From: DASZMX01 sp035551475
GTDB taxonomy: Bacteria > Verrucomicrobiota > Verrucomicrobiia > Limisphaerales > Palsa-1400
DNA length: 64,000 bases
Reading direction: 5' to 3'
Assembly (NCBI GenBank): GCA_035551475.1
Contig: DASZMX010000037.1
Coordinates: 1 to 64,000 of the forward strand
The notes below the pieces were generated by a model that worked only from the letters and a program-made list of their open reading frames with translations, was not told the DNA's origin and searched no databases. Shown piece by piece: positions 1 to 9,102 of this stretch. Position 1 is the stretch's first letter. The number at the start of each line of letters is the position of its first letter. A program made the position numbers and the translations under genes.

Positions 1-1449
1 ATCCACGCTGACCTGGTTGGTGATGTCGCGCGGGCTGTCGATGGCGCCCACGGTGATGACGTTCTTGGCCGTGCCGGGCGACGTGATGGTGTTCTGCACG
101 TTGTCCAGGCCGTTGCCGGTGCCGTCGCCGGAGTTGCCCGCCGCAAAGACATAGGTCATGGCTTGCTCGCCGGAGCGCAGCGGCTGGGCGTCGCGCACCG
201 CGGCGTCGAAGCTGGCGGCGTCGATGTCGTAGGAAAGATCGCCCGTGCCCCAACTGTTGTTGGAGATAAAACCATTGGTGACGATGCCGCCCTGGCTGGC
301 GGAGTCCTGCATGAGCGTGAAGGAGGCGTTGGTTTCGAGATATTCGTCGGAGAGCAGCGGGCCGACGACGAGATCGATGGATTGAACGAAGAGATCGGCT
401 TTGGGCGCCATGCCGCGGAAGTTGGCGCCGGGAACGGAGCCGGAGGGAACGCCATGGATGTTGGTGGATTCGGAGCCGTTGCCAATGAGAATGCCTGCGA
501 CGTGCGTGCCGTGGCCGTCGTTGTCGCCGGTGAGGGTCAGCGGATCGAGATGGATGCGCCCGGCGAGATCGGGATGGGTGGAATCGGCGCCGGTGTCGTT
601 TTGGTTCATCCAAATGGCGGAGCCGTCGAGCCCGTAGTAATTGGTGCGCGTGATGGTGTTGGTGGCGATGCCGAGGCGAACGCGGGTGAGATCGTTCAAG
701 GGCTGGCGGCGGCGATACAGTTCAATCTCCTGCGCCAGCGGCCATTGCGCGGCGGTGATGGCGGCGTTCGGGCCGGGCACTTGCACGATAAACTCCGGGC
801 CCATGGGCGTCTTGTCTTCGCCGATTAGCGGCCAGCCGAAGCCTTGGATTTCCGCGCGGGCCTGGTCGTGCGTGCCGGGCGCGGTGATGACGCGGAGGGC
901 GTTGGTCACGGGGTTATGATTGACGGAATCTTCGAGGAGATCGGACGCCAGTTTGTAATAGGGCTCGTAAGGAATGACCGGCATGCTGGCGCCCAGCGCG
1001 GCCAGTTGCTCGGCGCTGGCTTCGACCAGCGCGGCGTTATTGGGGATGTAGGAAATATACTTGGCTCCTGCCTTGGCGAGGGCGTTGTAAAAATTCTGGT
1101 CGAGCGGATGATCGGACTGGACGATGAACGTGCGGCCGTTGGTGGCGCGCAGTTCGGCGGGGATGTCGAGATCAAGCGGCTTGGTGGTGTCGATCAAAGC
1201 ATTGCGCAGCAGCAGCGCGTGATCATTGCGGCTGAGGGCGGCGGGCGCCTCGGTGGTGTTGCTTAAGCGCAGCGATTTGGGACGCGAGGCTTTGGCCGTG
1301 GGCGCGGGCGCGTTGGTGCGGACGGCGGATGGCGTGGGGGCCGCGGGCGCGATGGCGGCCCGGTGGCGGTCGCCGATGCGCCAAAACATCAAGGCGGCCA
1401 GCATCAGGGCCAAACTTAAAAGCAACCAGGCACGTGGATTGTTACGCAT
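1..1449 (-). CDS. Subtilisin-like serine protease (S8), N-terminal part, cut by window edge
   Basis: The 483 visible residues begin at ATG 1449 and run off the left edge without a stop. An N-terminal hydrophobic segment (about residues 8-23) is a signal peptide or membrane anchor. Residues about 105-160 (with GAKYISYIPNNAALVEA) resemble the propeptide region of large bacterial subtilases. The S8 catalytic fold follows: Asp285 in DTGAD, His313 in DGHGTHVAG, and the oxyanion-hole Asn439 in FAAGNSG. The catalytic Ser (GTSM motif) lies outside the window, so activity cannot be confirmed. A GAGGTG ribosome binding site at 1454-1459 supports the start. The gene follows the pseudopilin cassette by 123 bp and may have its own promoter. 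It is predicted to act extracytoplasmically on proteins; the substrate is unknown. Confidence 0.9.
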   Translation of the reverse strand, partial: MRNNPRAWLLLSLALMLAALMFWRIGDRHRAAIAPAAPTPSAVRTNAPAPTAKASRPKSLRLSNTTEAPAALSRNDHALLLRNALIDTTKPLDLDIPAELRATNGRTFIVQSDHPLDQNFYNALAKAGAKYISYIPNNAALVEASAEQLAALGASMPVIPYEPYYKLASDLLEDSVNHNPVTNALRVITAPGTHDQARAEIQGFGWPLIGEDKTPMGPEFIVQVPGPNAAITAAQWPLAQEIELYRRRQPLNDLTRVRLGIATNTITRTNYYGLDGSAIWMNQNDTGADSTHPDLAGRIHLDPLTLTGDNDGHGTHVAGILIGNGSESTNIHGVPSGSVPGANFRGMAPKADLFVQSIDLVVGPLLSDEYLETNASFTLMQDSASQGGIVTNGFISNNSWGTGDLSYDIDAASFDAAVRDAQPLRSGEQAMTYVFAAGNSGDGTGNGLDNVQNTITSPGTAKNVITVGAIDSPRDITNQVSVD

Positions 1450-1476
1450 GGGACACCTCAATGGCTAACCAACCAT

Positions 1477-1504
1477 ATCTTAACAGAACGCGGCCCGGGG
1501 GCAA
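1477..1504 (-). promoter_or_regulatory. Candidate sigma70-like promoter for the S8 protease
   Basis: On the minus strand TTGCCC (1504-1499) and TAAGAT (1482-1477) are separated by 16 bases, and the start codon is about 28 bases beyond the -10. It sits in the only sizeable gap between the pseudopilin cassette and the protease. Support is from consensus similarity alone. Confidence 0.4.
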
Positions 1505-1572
1505 GGCGGCGCGCGCAAATGAGCCGAGGCGGCGAGCCGCGCGCCCCGGCGCTGGAGAATTGAAATTCATGA

Positions 1573-4500
1573 TTATTGGGCCGCCGGGATGATGTTGAAA
1601 CTATCGACCTTAAGCCGCGGCGTCTGGCCGAACCGATCCGACCGCGTGAGATCCAAATGACAAACCGTGCGCGTCAGAAACTCGCCTGTGATGGAATAAT
1701 TGGTGCAAACCTTGAACAAGCCAGCGCCGCCGCTGTTGTAAAGGCTGAGCGGCCGCAAGGATTGGCCCCACGAATAAATGACAAATTGCGGCTCGCCAAC
1801 TTTGAGCAACGAGCCGATTTGCTGGGGAATACGCTCGTAGGCCATATCGTCGGGTTGAGCGGTGGATAAGCCAATAAGGGGCGAAGCGATCGTAAGAGTG
1901 GGAGCCCGCAGAATATCGCCGATATGATGATATAAGCCATTTGTCTGCACCAAACGATAGGCGTTGATGCCGTACTCCAAGTTGGTGGCGCCATTTGGCG
2001 CCACAACGGGAATACCATCCGGCAGAGGAGCGCCCGATCCATCCACAAGATTGACGGCATCAAGCAGAACGGAAGTCACGTTCGGGTAATTATTATACGG
2101 AGCGGGGGGGGGTGCAGTGGGATCAATGACAGAGCCAACAACACCTTGCGGATTTGTGATGAATCCTACCACTCCGTCGAAAAGTGCATGCCACGCAGCA
2201 GAGCCGGTTTGATTGACCGAAAGCGTCCCACGCAAAGCATTTTCGTGCGGTGCTGTGGTAAACAAATCCAGCAGGCCCCAGTCGTTGGTGGGATAGGAAG
2301 CGCCTGGCAGCGGGAGGCCGGCGGAGAGATCACCGACCCATTTGTTAATCCAGAGCCACGGATTGGATTTGGGATCGGTTCCCGGCAAGGGATCGGCCTT
2401 TAGAAAAATGGTCTGCCATGGAGTGCCACGATGAACTCGGCCGATCCAACCGACGCTAGGAAACCTATTCGTGGGAAAGTGCCAGTCATCGGAAGAAGTA
2501 ATCTTAGGGTCTTTGAGGCCGAGATTACGACCGACACCAGAATCATCCTGATCCGGCCAAGGCTCATACCGAGAGCTTTCCTGATTCAAGGTATTTGTCA
2601 GGGGCAGGTCGCTCATAGTCGTAGGTTTGAATTTGACAATATTATTGGTGATCCCACTCGGGGAGAGCAAATCGCCCATCGTGTAGTGCACCAATGGATC
2701 GTTGGCGGATAAGGTGGCATGGGCCACAAATACGGCAGAAGGCGTGAAAGGACATTGCATAGCATTGGTCTTAACCGCTTGCTTCAGGAGCAGATTGGCA
2801 AAATTCTGAGAATCGACGGGGCTGGGAGAATAATCTGGCACGCCCACAAAATTTGCGCCAATACTCAACTGTTGTAACTCCCCTTGGGAAACGCCCGAAG
2901 AAGGTGAATCGTCCGCACCCAGCGGGTTCCAAACAATATTCATCGAAAGTTGTGAGTCATCTCCGGGAAGTCTCACATGATTTAAAATATTGGTGATATC
3001 GAGCGACGTGCCGAATGGCCCCACGTTCACGAAATCCAAAATGGCGCCAGTCAAATGATCCTGTAAGATGTAAGTCACATAGTTTGTGACCGTCAAAACC
3101 CATCCATGAACGGTAAAACTTTTCTCGTCCCAATGAGGCGTGTTCTGGTTAGCAATATCCCACATCCCACGGGTAGCCGCCACGTCCGACCACACGAGCG
3201 GCTCATGATCCAAAGAACATAACAAATTGGTAAGCTGCTGAATTGGCGCCCACATAGACGCGTCTGAACTACCATGTCCCCACCCCGCCCAAGGAGGGTT
3301 CAATTTCGCAAAATTTGAGAACCCAACTGTAGGCGCATAGATGTAAAAGTTCGTTCCCCACGGAAAGCTTCCGGAATTGTTCGTAAAAATGATCGACGAT
3401 TGAAGTTTAGCCGTGACGTCCACTGGCGGGTTAAATGGCGTACGATAAGAATTCCACGCTTGAAATCCAAACTGGTTGGAGATCGAGAATTCATAGAGTT
3501 GATTCGTCTCAATGGGAATGCCTCCGAGGTCTTTGGTGTTGCGCACCACCTCCACTTTACGAGTCATTGCAAAAGCAGTGTCATCGCAAAATTGCTGAAA
3601 CGCGGGAAGACCTTTGACCGCGCCTATAACCCATGGAATGCCGTAAACATTGTCATCAGGAAGGACATTGTTAGTCGGGAACTTCCATTTCGCAGGCGAT
3701 AATTGCCCGCCCGCCAAAACATCTGCCGGCTTGACTAACTTATAGCCTGTAATGAAAAGCGAGCCATCATTGGATTGATTGAAAACCGGCCGAAAAACAG
3801 TCGGATATAAGACATAGTTTGTCCCGTTCACCTGGCCATTTTGATTTTGAGATTCGTCGTAAAGATTCGCTGCCAGTTGCAACATACGGTGAAATTGCGC
3901 GGTATATCCCAAGCTGGGCACATTTTTACTATAGATGGGAAAGCTGTTGAGATTGCTATAACCAAAATGCACGTAGGCATAGGGCGTGAGAGAATTGGTG
4001 GTGGTAATTAAGTTGGTTACAATTGGAAAGTCTTGGGTGCGAAGCAGGAGGTCAGCGGCATTGGTAAAGAATTTCAAAGGGTCGTTTGTCCATGAAACCA
4101 AATTGGTTGGCATGGGAGCATACGGTCCAGCCGCCATTTGCGCGGCGTTGTCATAGTTCAAATTCATCTTGGTGCGCAGCAAAGTGGGGATCGTCCCGAA
4201 ATTGGTGCTGGTATAAATATTGGTCGTATCAGGATAAACGTACACGCTGTATTCGGGTTCGGACCCGGTGCCGATGGAGGTGAGCATGCGCTGATACGTA
4301 TAACGATCATAGGTGGCCACATCGGGGCTGACGCTGTTGGGCCAACCGACCAAACCGCCATTGGTGGCGAGACGATTGGCAAAGGATGGACCGGTCTTAT
4401 TGGGGTCGAAGACATCCTGCATGTCGTAGAACATGTTAGTGAGATAGCTGCCCGGCCAAGGGTTGCTCACCCCATCGCTCCGCGCGCCTTCGGGATCAGT

Positions 4501-5625
4501 CGCGGCAGTGAGATCGAACGGGCCATTGAGATTTGTATTGACGCTCGCGCCATAAGCGTCAATGCCATCATTCAAGAAACCCTGATAAACAGGATTTCCA
4601 ACTCCGCCGTAATAGGCGGAGAGGGAAAGCTGGCCGAGGTTGCGATTGGTCAGAAACGAATAAGCGTCTTGAAAAGCCAAACCAAAGTCGCCGGTCGCGG
4701 TGGCGCTGCCGATTTCTGTAGGATGATATGCGTAGCGTTGCGATGCTTGGAGCGTCAAGGGATTGTCATACGAATTGGTATTCAATTCCCGCAAATACGC
4801 GGCCAGATTTATTTCCCACGAGCCGACGCCCTGATTGCGGACGAAATGGTCCTGGCCGCTGGAGGCGTTAAACACGTTTTGCGATTCGTTATGGATGAAA
4901 TTCAGATCAAGCGTCTTGCCGATGGGCAAAACCATATAGGCGTAACGACCAATGAAATAATTGGTGGCGGAATGCGGCAGCGTGGGGTCGGCGAGGACGC
5001 CAATCCATTCCGGCTCACCGGGGACGGAATTCATGCCCACAACGGGCAACGCGGTGTTGTCTTTGGCAATGGACGTGCGGAAACTGCTGCCTTCAAATTT
5101 GCCGTTGCGATTGAGATCGACGTAATAACGGAAATCGTAGGCCGGCGGCTTGGTGGGGTCGGTGTTTGTTTGGACAAAAACCGGGGGACGCGGATCGAAA
5201 TAAAGATTCGCAATGTTTTGAGCAATGTTGCCAGGATTACTTACCTTCCATGTGTCTACCGCATTTCCTGTTTTGCGGAGATCATAATTAACATTGTTGA
5301 CATTCTCGCCATTAGTCGTTGTGTCAAACCCGTTGGGGTTAATAAAATTGCTCGAAGCCATGTAGTCGTAGGCGAGGATGTCGGTTTGGGCCATCATGCG
5401 GGCGACGATCTCGGCTTGGGCGCGGGCGAGCGCGGCTTCGCTCATGGATTTGGCGGTGGCGACGTCGAGGGTGGCGAGTTTGGCGGAGGTGTCGCGGCGG
5501 GTCATGACCAGGAACGCGACGGCCAGGAACGTGATGACCGACAGCATCAGCAGGGTGATGACAAGGGCGATGCCGCGGGAGGAACGGGCGGCTCCCGGCT
5601 CAATATTTAGTGGTGTCGGCTTCAT
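1573..5625 (-). CDS. Verru_Chthon cassette protein A-like giant pseudopilin-associated protein
   Basis: This 1350-residue protein starts at ATG 5625, which overlaps the stop of the upstream gene (ATGA). The N-terminus has a short basic leader, then RG followed by a hydrophobic helix (IALVITLLMLSVITFLAVAFL, residues about 19-39) and a charged helix. This is the PilX/GspK-like architecture of a pseudopilin entering a type II secretion/type IV pilus apparatus, though the usual Glu5 is absent. The rest is a very long Asn/Thr/Tyr-rich extracytoplasmic region with no motif I recognise. Size, N-terminus and position as last member of a four-gene pseudopilin set match Verru_Chthon cassette protein A, a family known from Verrucomicrobia. 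Its function is unknown; I infer a surface or secretion role. The middle (roughly 2,100-4,300) is visibly less GC-rich than the flanking genes. Confidence 0.75.
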   Translation of the reverse strand: MKPTPLNIEPGAARSSRGIALVITLLMLSVITFLAVAFLVMTRRDTSAKLATLDVATAKSMSEAALARAQAEIVARMMAQTDILAYDYMASSNFINPNGFDTTTNGENVNNVNYDLRKTGNAVDTWKVSNPGNIAQNIANLYFDPRPPVFVQTNTDPTKPPAYDFRYYVDLNRNGKFEGSSFRTSIAKDNTALPVVGMNSVPGEPEWIGVLADPTLPHSATNYFIGRYAYMVLPIGKTLDLNFIHNESQNVFNASSGQDHFVRNQGVGSWEINLAAYLRELNTNSYDNPLTLQASQRYAYHPTEIGSATATGDFGLAFQDAYSFLTNRNLGQLSLSAYYGGVGNPVYQGFLNDGIDAYGASVNTNLNGPFDLTAATDPEGARSDGVSNPWPGSYLTNMFYDMQDVFDPNKTGPSFANRLATNGGLVGWPNSVSPDVATYDRYTYQRMLTSIGTGSEPEYSVYVYPDTTNIYTSTNFGTIPTLLRTKMNLNYDNAAQMAAGPYAPMPTNLVSWTNDPLKFFTNAADLLLRTQDFPIVTNLITTTNSLTPYAYVHFGYSNLNSFPIYSKNVPSLGYTAQFHRMLQLAANLYDESQNQNGQVNGTNYVLYPTVFRPVFNQSNDGSLFITGYKLVKPADVLAGGQLSPAKWKFPTNNVLPDDNVYGIPWVIGAVKGLPAFQQFCDDTAFAMTRKVEVVRNTKDLGGIPIETNQLYEFSISNQFGFQAWNSYRTPFNPPVDVTAKLQSSIIFTNNSGSFPWGTNFYIYAPTVGFSNFAKLNPPWAGWGHGSSDASMWAPIQQLTNLLCSLDHEPLVWSDVAATRGMWDIANQNTPHWDEKSFTVHGWVLTVTNYVTYILQDHLTGAILDFVNVGPFGTSLDITNILNHVRLPGDDSQLSMNIVWNPLGADDSPSSGVSQGELQQLSIGANFVGVPDYSPSPVDSQNFANLLLKQAVKTNAMQCPFTPSAVFVAHATLSANDPLVHYTMGDLLSPSGITNNIVKFKPTTMSDLPLTNTLNQESSRYEPWPDQDDSGVGRNLGLKDPKITSSDDWHFPTNRFPSVGWIGRVHRGTPWQTIFLKADPLPGTDPKSNPWLWINKWVGDLSAGLPLPGASYPTNDWGLLDLFTTAPHENALRGTLSVNQTGSAAWHALFDGVVGFITNPQGVVGSVIDPTAPPPAPYNNYPNVTSVLLDAVNLVDGSGAPLPDGIPVVAPNGATNLEYGINAYRLVQTNGLYHHIGDILRAPTLTIASPLIGLSTAQPDDMAYERIPQQIGSLLKVGEPQFVIYSWGQSLRPLSLYNSGGAGLFKVCTNYSITGEFLTRTVCHLDLTRSDRFGQTPRLKVDSFNIIPAAQ

Positions 5626-6497
5626 GGCAGAGTGGCGGCGCGGACGCGAATGCGCTGCCGAAAAATGTCGATTTTCGAGGCGGCGGTGGAGAGATAAGCG
5701 GTTTGGGCCGCGGGCGCGCCCAGAGATTTGAGATGCTCCCAGGCGTCCGGCTCAAGGATGCCAAACTCCAGATCGAGGCTCGTGGGCAGATTCGTGATTC
5801 CGAAATTGTACGGGAGCGGATACGTGTTGGTGATCTGGCCGACGAGGTCGCCCGTGCCGAAATTCGTTTCCCCGCCAACCTGGCGGCCCTGGGCATCGTA
5901 AGCGCGGATTTTCAAATGCACCACGCCATCGGCGATCCGGCTGAAGCGGGTTTGCGGAGTGATGAGATTGGTGAAGTTGGGCTCGAAGACATGCGCGAAC
6001 GGGCTGAAGAGAATGGTGTTGTCAAAAAAGTGCGAGTTGATCGGCGAGGTGTAGCGGTAAAGCGTGCCGACGCCAATGCCTGGGGCGACGTTGCTGACTG
6101 CGTAGCCAATGGCGGTCCAACCGGTGTTGGTGTGAACCAGCATGTAAATCCGCTCCAATTGATTGCTGCGGAAGGCCACGCCGTCTTCCAGCTGGGGATA
6201 GTTATTGCTCCAACCCCACATGAGATTGGTGACGCCGGGCAGGATGGTGTTGGTGGCAAAGCCCGTGCCATCGGAAAGCTGCGCGAGATCAGAGGAAATG
6301 AGGTCGGCAATGGTCTGGCCGGTGTCGCCGACTTCGGTTTGTTTGATGCCGGTCTTGAACGCCTTTTGCGTTTGGACGAACATGGCTGTCAAACCTACGA
6401 TGATGAGCGCGAGCATCGCGGAGGAGACGAGCATCTCCAGGATGGTCAAGCCGGCGCGCGCGCGGGAGGCCGCGGAAGATGGCAAAGTCGTGTTCAT
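5622..6497 (-). CDS. PilW/GspJ-like pseudopilin, Verru_Chthon cassette C-like
   Basis: This protein has 291 residues. I chose ATG 6497 because it overlaps the upstream stop (ATGA) and places a normal 16-residue leader before the cleavage site; a longer frame reaching to 6743 only overlaps the upstream gene. The leader ends ARAG, followed by LTILEML with Glu at mature position 5 and a hydrophobic helix to about residue 42. This is the class III signal cleaved by the prepilin peptidase PilD. The remainder is an Asn/Thr-rich exported domain without recognisable catalytic motifs. It is translationally coupled on both sides (the downstream gene starts in ATGA overlap at 5625). The minor-pseudopilin (GspJ/PilW) assignment rests on the N-terminus and gene order. 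Confidence 0.75.
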   Translation of the reverse strand: MNTTLPSSAASRARAGLTILEMLVSSAMLALIIVGLTAMFVQTQKAFKTGIKQTEVGDTGQTIADLISSDLAQLSDGTGFATNTILPGVTNLMWGWSNNYPQLEDGVAFRSNQLERIYMLVHTNTGWTAIGYAVSNVAPGIGVGTLYRYTSPINSHFFDNTILFSPFAHVFEPNFTNLITPQTRFSRIADGVVHLKIRAYDAQGRQVGGETNFGTGDLVGQITNTYPLPYNFGITNLPTSLDLEFGILEPDAWEHLKSLGAPAAQTAYLSTAASKIDIFRQRIRVRAATLP

Positions 6498-7372
6498 GGC
6501 GCAGCGGCGGCGGTGAAGGTTTGCGGCTGGAAATAGTAATAGACGGTTCCGTTGGTGGCCTTGGCCAGGCTGGAGGCAATCGTGGAACGGAAGACCTGCC
6601 GATTCGGGCCCGGCGCGCCGCTGGCCAGCACCGGCCAGTGGAACGTCAGCTCCACATCGTAGAGATTTTGACTGAGGAAGTTGGCTTCCATCCAGCGATT
6701 GGAGCGAATGGTGTAATCGGCGAGAGTGGTGGTGTTCACCCAATTCGTCGAATCAGTGGGGAACAAATAATGCGGCGTGATCTGGACATCCATGATGTAA
6801 CGGAAGGCGACGGCGGAGTTGGCGCCGTTTTGCTGCATCGCGGAGCCGTTCAAGGCGCGCACCCACGCGCGGGTGTAATTCGTGATAGGTTGAAAGCCCG
6901 GCACGGTGAAAGTGGGAAGGCTCGTGATGTAAAACTTTGGCCGGGTCAGCAGGCCCAGGATGGCGCCGCCGACGGTTTCGTTGAGCGTGGTGGTAAAATA
7001 GTTCGGCGCGCCGCCGCTGGTATAAGTGCGGTCGCTGCTGAGTTGGAAATTGGTGTAAACTTCCGCGAGGCCGAACGGGTTGGTGATGGTGATGGCTTCA
7101 ACGTAATTGCTGAGGAAATCGAGCGTCCGATCCAACACAATCCCATTGCTCACCACGGCGCCGGCGCGAATGGATTGCATGAAGAAATTGGCGTCCTGAT
7201 TGATGACGGTGTCGTCGCGATTATCTTTCTGGACAGTCAAGCCGGCGGGCAGAATGCCAATGATCGCGACCAGCGCGAAACCGATCACGCCAATGGAGAT
7301 GGCGATCTCAATCATGGTGAAGCCCCGGCAGCGGGCGCGGGCCAAACCATTCTGGAAAGCGGCGAGGTTCAT
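6494..7372 (-). CDS. PilV/GspI-like pseudopilin, Verru_Chthon cassette B-like
   Basis: This protein has 292 residues. Start ATG 7372 shares a base with the upstream TGA (TGATG). The leader ends CRG at residue 17, followed by FTMIEIAISIGVIG with Glu at mature position 5 and a hydrophobic helix of about 24 residues; this is a clear prepilin-peptidase substrate. The exported part (about 250 residues) is Asn/Thr/Tyr-rich with no enzyme motifs. The FTMIE start and placement between the D-like and C-like members suggest a GspI/PilV-type minor pseudopilin, matching Verru_Chthon cassette protein B by order. The stop overlaps the next start (ATGA), so stoichiometric translation with its partners is likely. 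Confidence 0.75.
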   Translation of the reverse strand: MNLAAFQNGLARARCRGFTMIEIAISIGVIGFALVAIIGILPAGLTVQKDNRDDTVINQDANFFMQSIRAGAVVSNGIVLDRTLDFLSNYVEAITITNPFGLAEVYTNFQLSSDRTYTSGGAPNYFTTTLNETVGGAILGLLTRPKFYITSLPTFTVPGFQPITNYTRAWVRALNGSAMQQNGANSAVAFRYIMDVQITPHYLFPTDSTNWVNTTTLADYTIRSNRWMEANFLSQNLYDVELTFHWPVLASGAPGPNRQVFRSTIASSLAKATNGTVYYYFQPQTFTAAAAP

Positions 7373-8346
7373 CAAAATTGGTTGCGTTCGAGTTTGGCGC
7401 GCGCGGTCGTGGCGTCGATGTGGATGAGATTGGGATTATTCGTCCATTCGCCGGGAGCGTTTTCGCTGATCAAAGGCTCCTGGCGCAGCAAGCCGCCCTG
7501 GGCGTCGGACGGATAAAAAATCCCGCCGGTCGTCAAAGGAATATATTGATCCGGCACGGGATTGCCGCGCTCATCAACGAGCGACCCATTCGGGCTGAAC
7601 GCGATGTAAGGCAAATCGTAGGAGCTGAGCTGCAAGGTGGGAAACGGCAGAGAGCGGGTGGAATTGGTGAACGGAAAAACGTCAAACTGGTTCACCGTGC
7701 CAGCCAGCGTATTGGTGGTCCGCACATAATGCACCTGCGCTTGACTGTTGAGCGGCACATATTCATTGGTGGCGATGAACACGCCGTTAGGCAATGATTT
7801 CCAATCTGTCAAGAAACTGGGGTGTCCCCCGCCCGGCTGATCGCCGACGCTGCGCAAAGTGACCAGGGCGTAACTCCGATATTGTCCGCTGATGAGATTG
7901 CTCATGCCGCGCCCTTGCACGACGAGGTTGGACATATACAGCCATGGCTGCGGCGGCACGAACACCATATAGACCATGGAACGATTCACCATCGCGCGTT
8001 GCCGCGCGTAACTGACGTCGTCGAGCAATTGCCGCGTGGCGACGCTCATGGCGTTGGCTTTGGAGAAGCCCGAAAGGTGCGGCAGCGTCATGGAGGCCAT
8101 GATTCCGATAATAGCCAGCACGACGAGCAATTCGAGCAACGTGAATCCCCGGCGGCCGCGGGATGCGCGCCGCACCCGCAGGGGCGAAATCAAACCGCGC
8201 CGCCCCACCCTGCCCGCCGCGCCGCAAATTTGGACGGACGCCGCCTTGTCGCAGAAAAAAATCACCGGCAACGGCCCGCCGCTGTCAAACCATTCAATGC
8301 GCAAGGCTTGCCGCCCGGTCGCGCGTGGTGTGGGTTCAATTATCAT
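7372..8346 (-). CDS. GspH-like pseudopilin, Verru_Chthon cassette D-like, with odd N-terminal extension
   Basis: From ATG 8346 this encodes 324 residues. The start lies two bases after the upstream stop; GTG 8352 overlapping that stop is an alternative. The prepilin motif RRG followed by FTLLELLVVLAIIG begins only around residue 68, so the leader would be abnormally long. An in-frame GTG at 8175 would give a conventional 10-residue leader and may be the real start, but no clear ribosome binding site decides the matter. The mature part has the helix, a polar spacer (DDVSYARQRAMV) typical of GspH/FimT-like proteins, and a C-terminal domain without recognised motifs. Its role is predicted to be a minor pseudopilin of the cassette. 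Confidence 0.7.
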   Translation of the reverse strand: MIIEPTPRATGRQALRIEWFDSGGPLPVIFFCDKAASVQICGAAGRVGRRGLISPLRVRRASRGRRGFTLLELLVVLAIIGIMASMTLPHLSGFSKANAMSVATRQLLDDVSYARQRAMVNRSMVYMVFVPPQPWLYMSNLVVQGRGMSNLISGQYRSYALVTLRSVGDQPGGGHPSFLTDWKSLPNGVFIATNEYVPLNSQAQVHYVRTTNTLAGTVNQFDVFPFTNSTRSLPFPTLQLSSYDLPYIAFSPNGSLVDERGNPVPDQYIPLTTGGIFYPSDAQGGLLRQEPLISENAPGEWTNNPNLIHIDATTARAKLERNQF

Positions 8347-8348
8347 GA

Positions 8349-9101
8349 TCACCAATTGCCGTTGGTCACATACACCCAGTCACTGCCCTTGCGCCCAATC
8401 ACAAATTCCGCCCACAAATCATACGAACCGAGATTGTGGCGATTGGTGGAGGAGGAATCGTAGTGCCAGAAATTGGTGACCGTCGCGTGCGCGGGCGCGC
8501 CCGGGTCATCGGCCTGCACCATTTCCACCGGCACGATCAAGCCCTGCAAATCCGCGGCGTTCTTGGTGGGCGGCCACGAAAATCCTGTGCCTGACTTCCA
8601 GGCTGGATATTTCATGTAGGCGTTGGGCGCCGGGGCGGGACGATAGATTTGTTGCAGACCGGCATCGGAATTCATGATGCCCTGCCGGCCGTAGCCGAAG
8701 GTCAGTTCCTGTTGCATGAAATTCGAGCCCAGGAAATTGGTGAACTGCCCGCCGCCTTGCATATTATTGCTGCCGCCGGTCAATTCGTAGAGCAACGGAT
8801 TCACCTGCGTCAATTCATCGTACAGCGCGGGTGTGAAGTTGCCGCCTGCCAGCGTAACCGAGCCGACCGCGAAGCCGTTGTCCGGCGGATAAAATCCGAA
8901 CTTGGCCTGATAACTGTCAATCATCAGGATCAGCTTGTGCTTTTCGGCCTCGACGCGCTGGCGCTTTTTGTTTTGGTTGACAGCAGGCGCGAGATGCACG
9001 ACGAGGCCGGCGATGATGCCGATGATCGCGATCACGGCGAGCAATTCGATCAGGGTGAAGGCCCGTTCCGCCGGCAGATTATTTTGGTGGCGCAATTTCA
9101 T
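8349..9101 (-). CDS. GspG-like type II secretion pseudopilin
   Basis: This protein has 250 residues. The class III leader is 14 residues ending in Ala, then FTLIELLAVIAIIG with Glu19 as mature Glu5. A charged stretch (NKKRQRVEAEKHKLILMIDSYQ) and KFGFYPPDNG follow, the arrangement seen in GspG major pseudopilins, which order residues against a YPP-type segment. Ala instead of Gly at -1 is unusual but tolerated by prepilin peptidases. The start codon lies one base after the stop of the BrnA-like antitoxin gene and no good Shine-Dalgarno sequence precedes it, so translation probably depends on re-initiation. It heads the pseudopilin run. Confidence 0.8.
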   Translation of the reverse strand: MKLRHQNNLPAERAFTLIELLAVIAIIGIIAGLVVHLAPAVNQNKKRQRVEAEKHKLILMIDSYQAKFGFYPPDNGFAVGSVTLAGGNFTPALYDELTQVNPLLYELTGGSNNMQGGGQFTNFLGSNFMQQELTFGYGRQGIMNSDAGLQQIYRPAPAPNAYMKYPAWKSGTGFSWPPTKNAADLQGLIVPVEMVQADDPGAPAHATVTNFWHYDSSSTNRHNLGSYDLWAEFVIGRKGSDWVYVTNGNW

Positions 9102-9102
9102 G

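Noticed and set aside
4138..5610. 490-codon plus-strand frame opposite cassette protein A
   Set aside because: The minus-strand gene has a prepilin-type N-terminus and an ATGA overlap; the opposite frame shows only low-complexity Ile/Gly/Arg composition.
6498..6743. N-terminal extension of the PilW-like pseudopilin
   Set aside because: It lies wholly inside the upstream gene, and the internal ATG gives the ATGA overlap and a standard leader.
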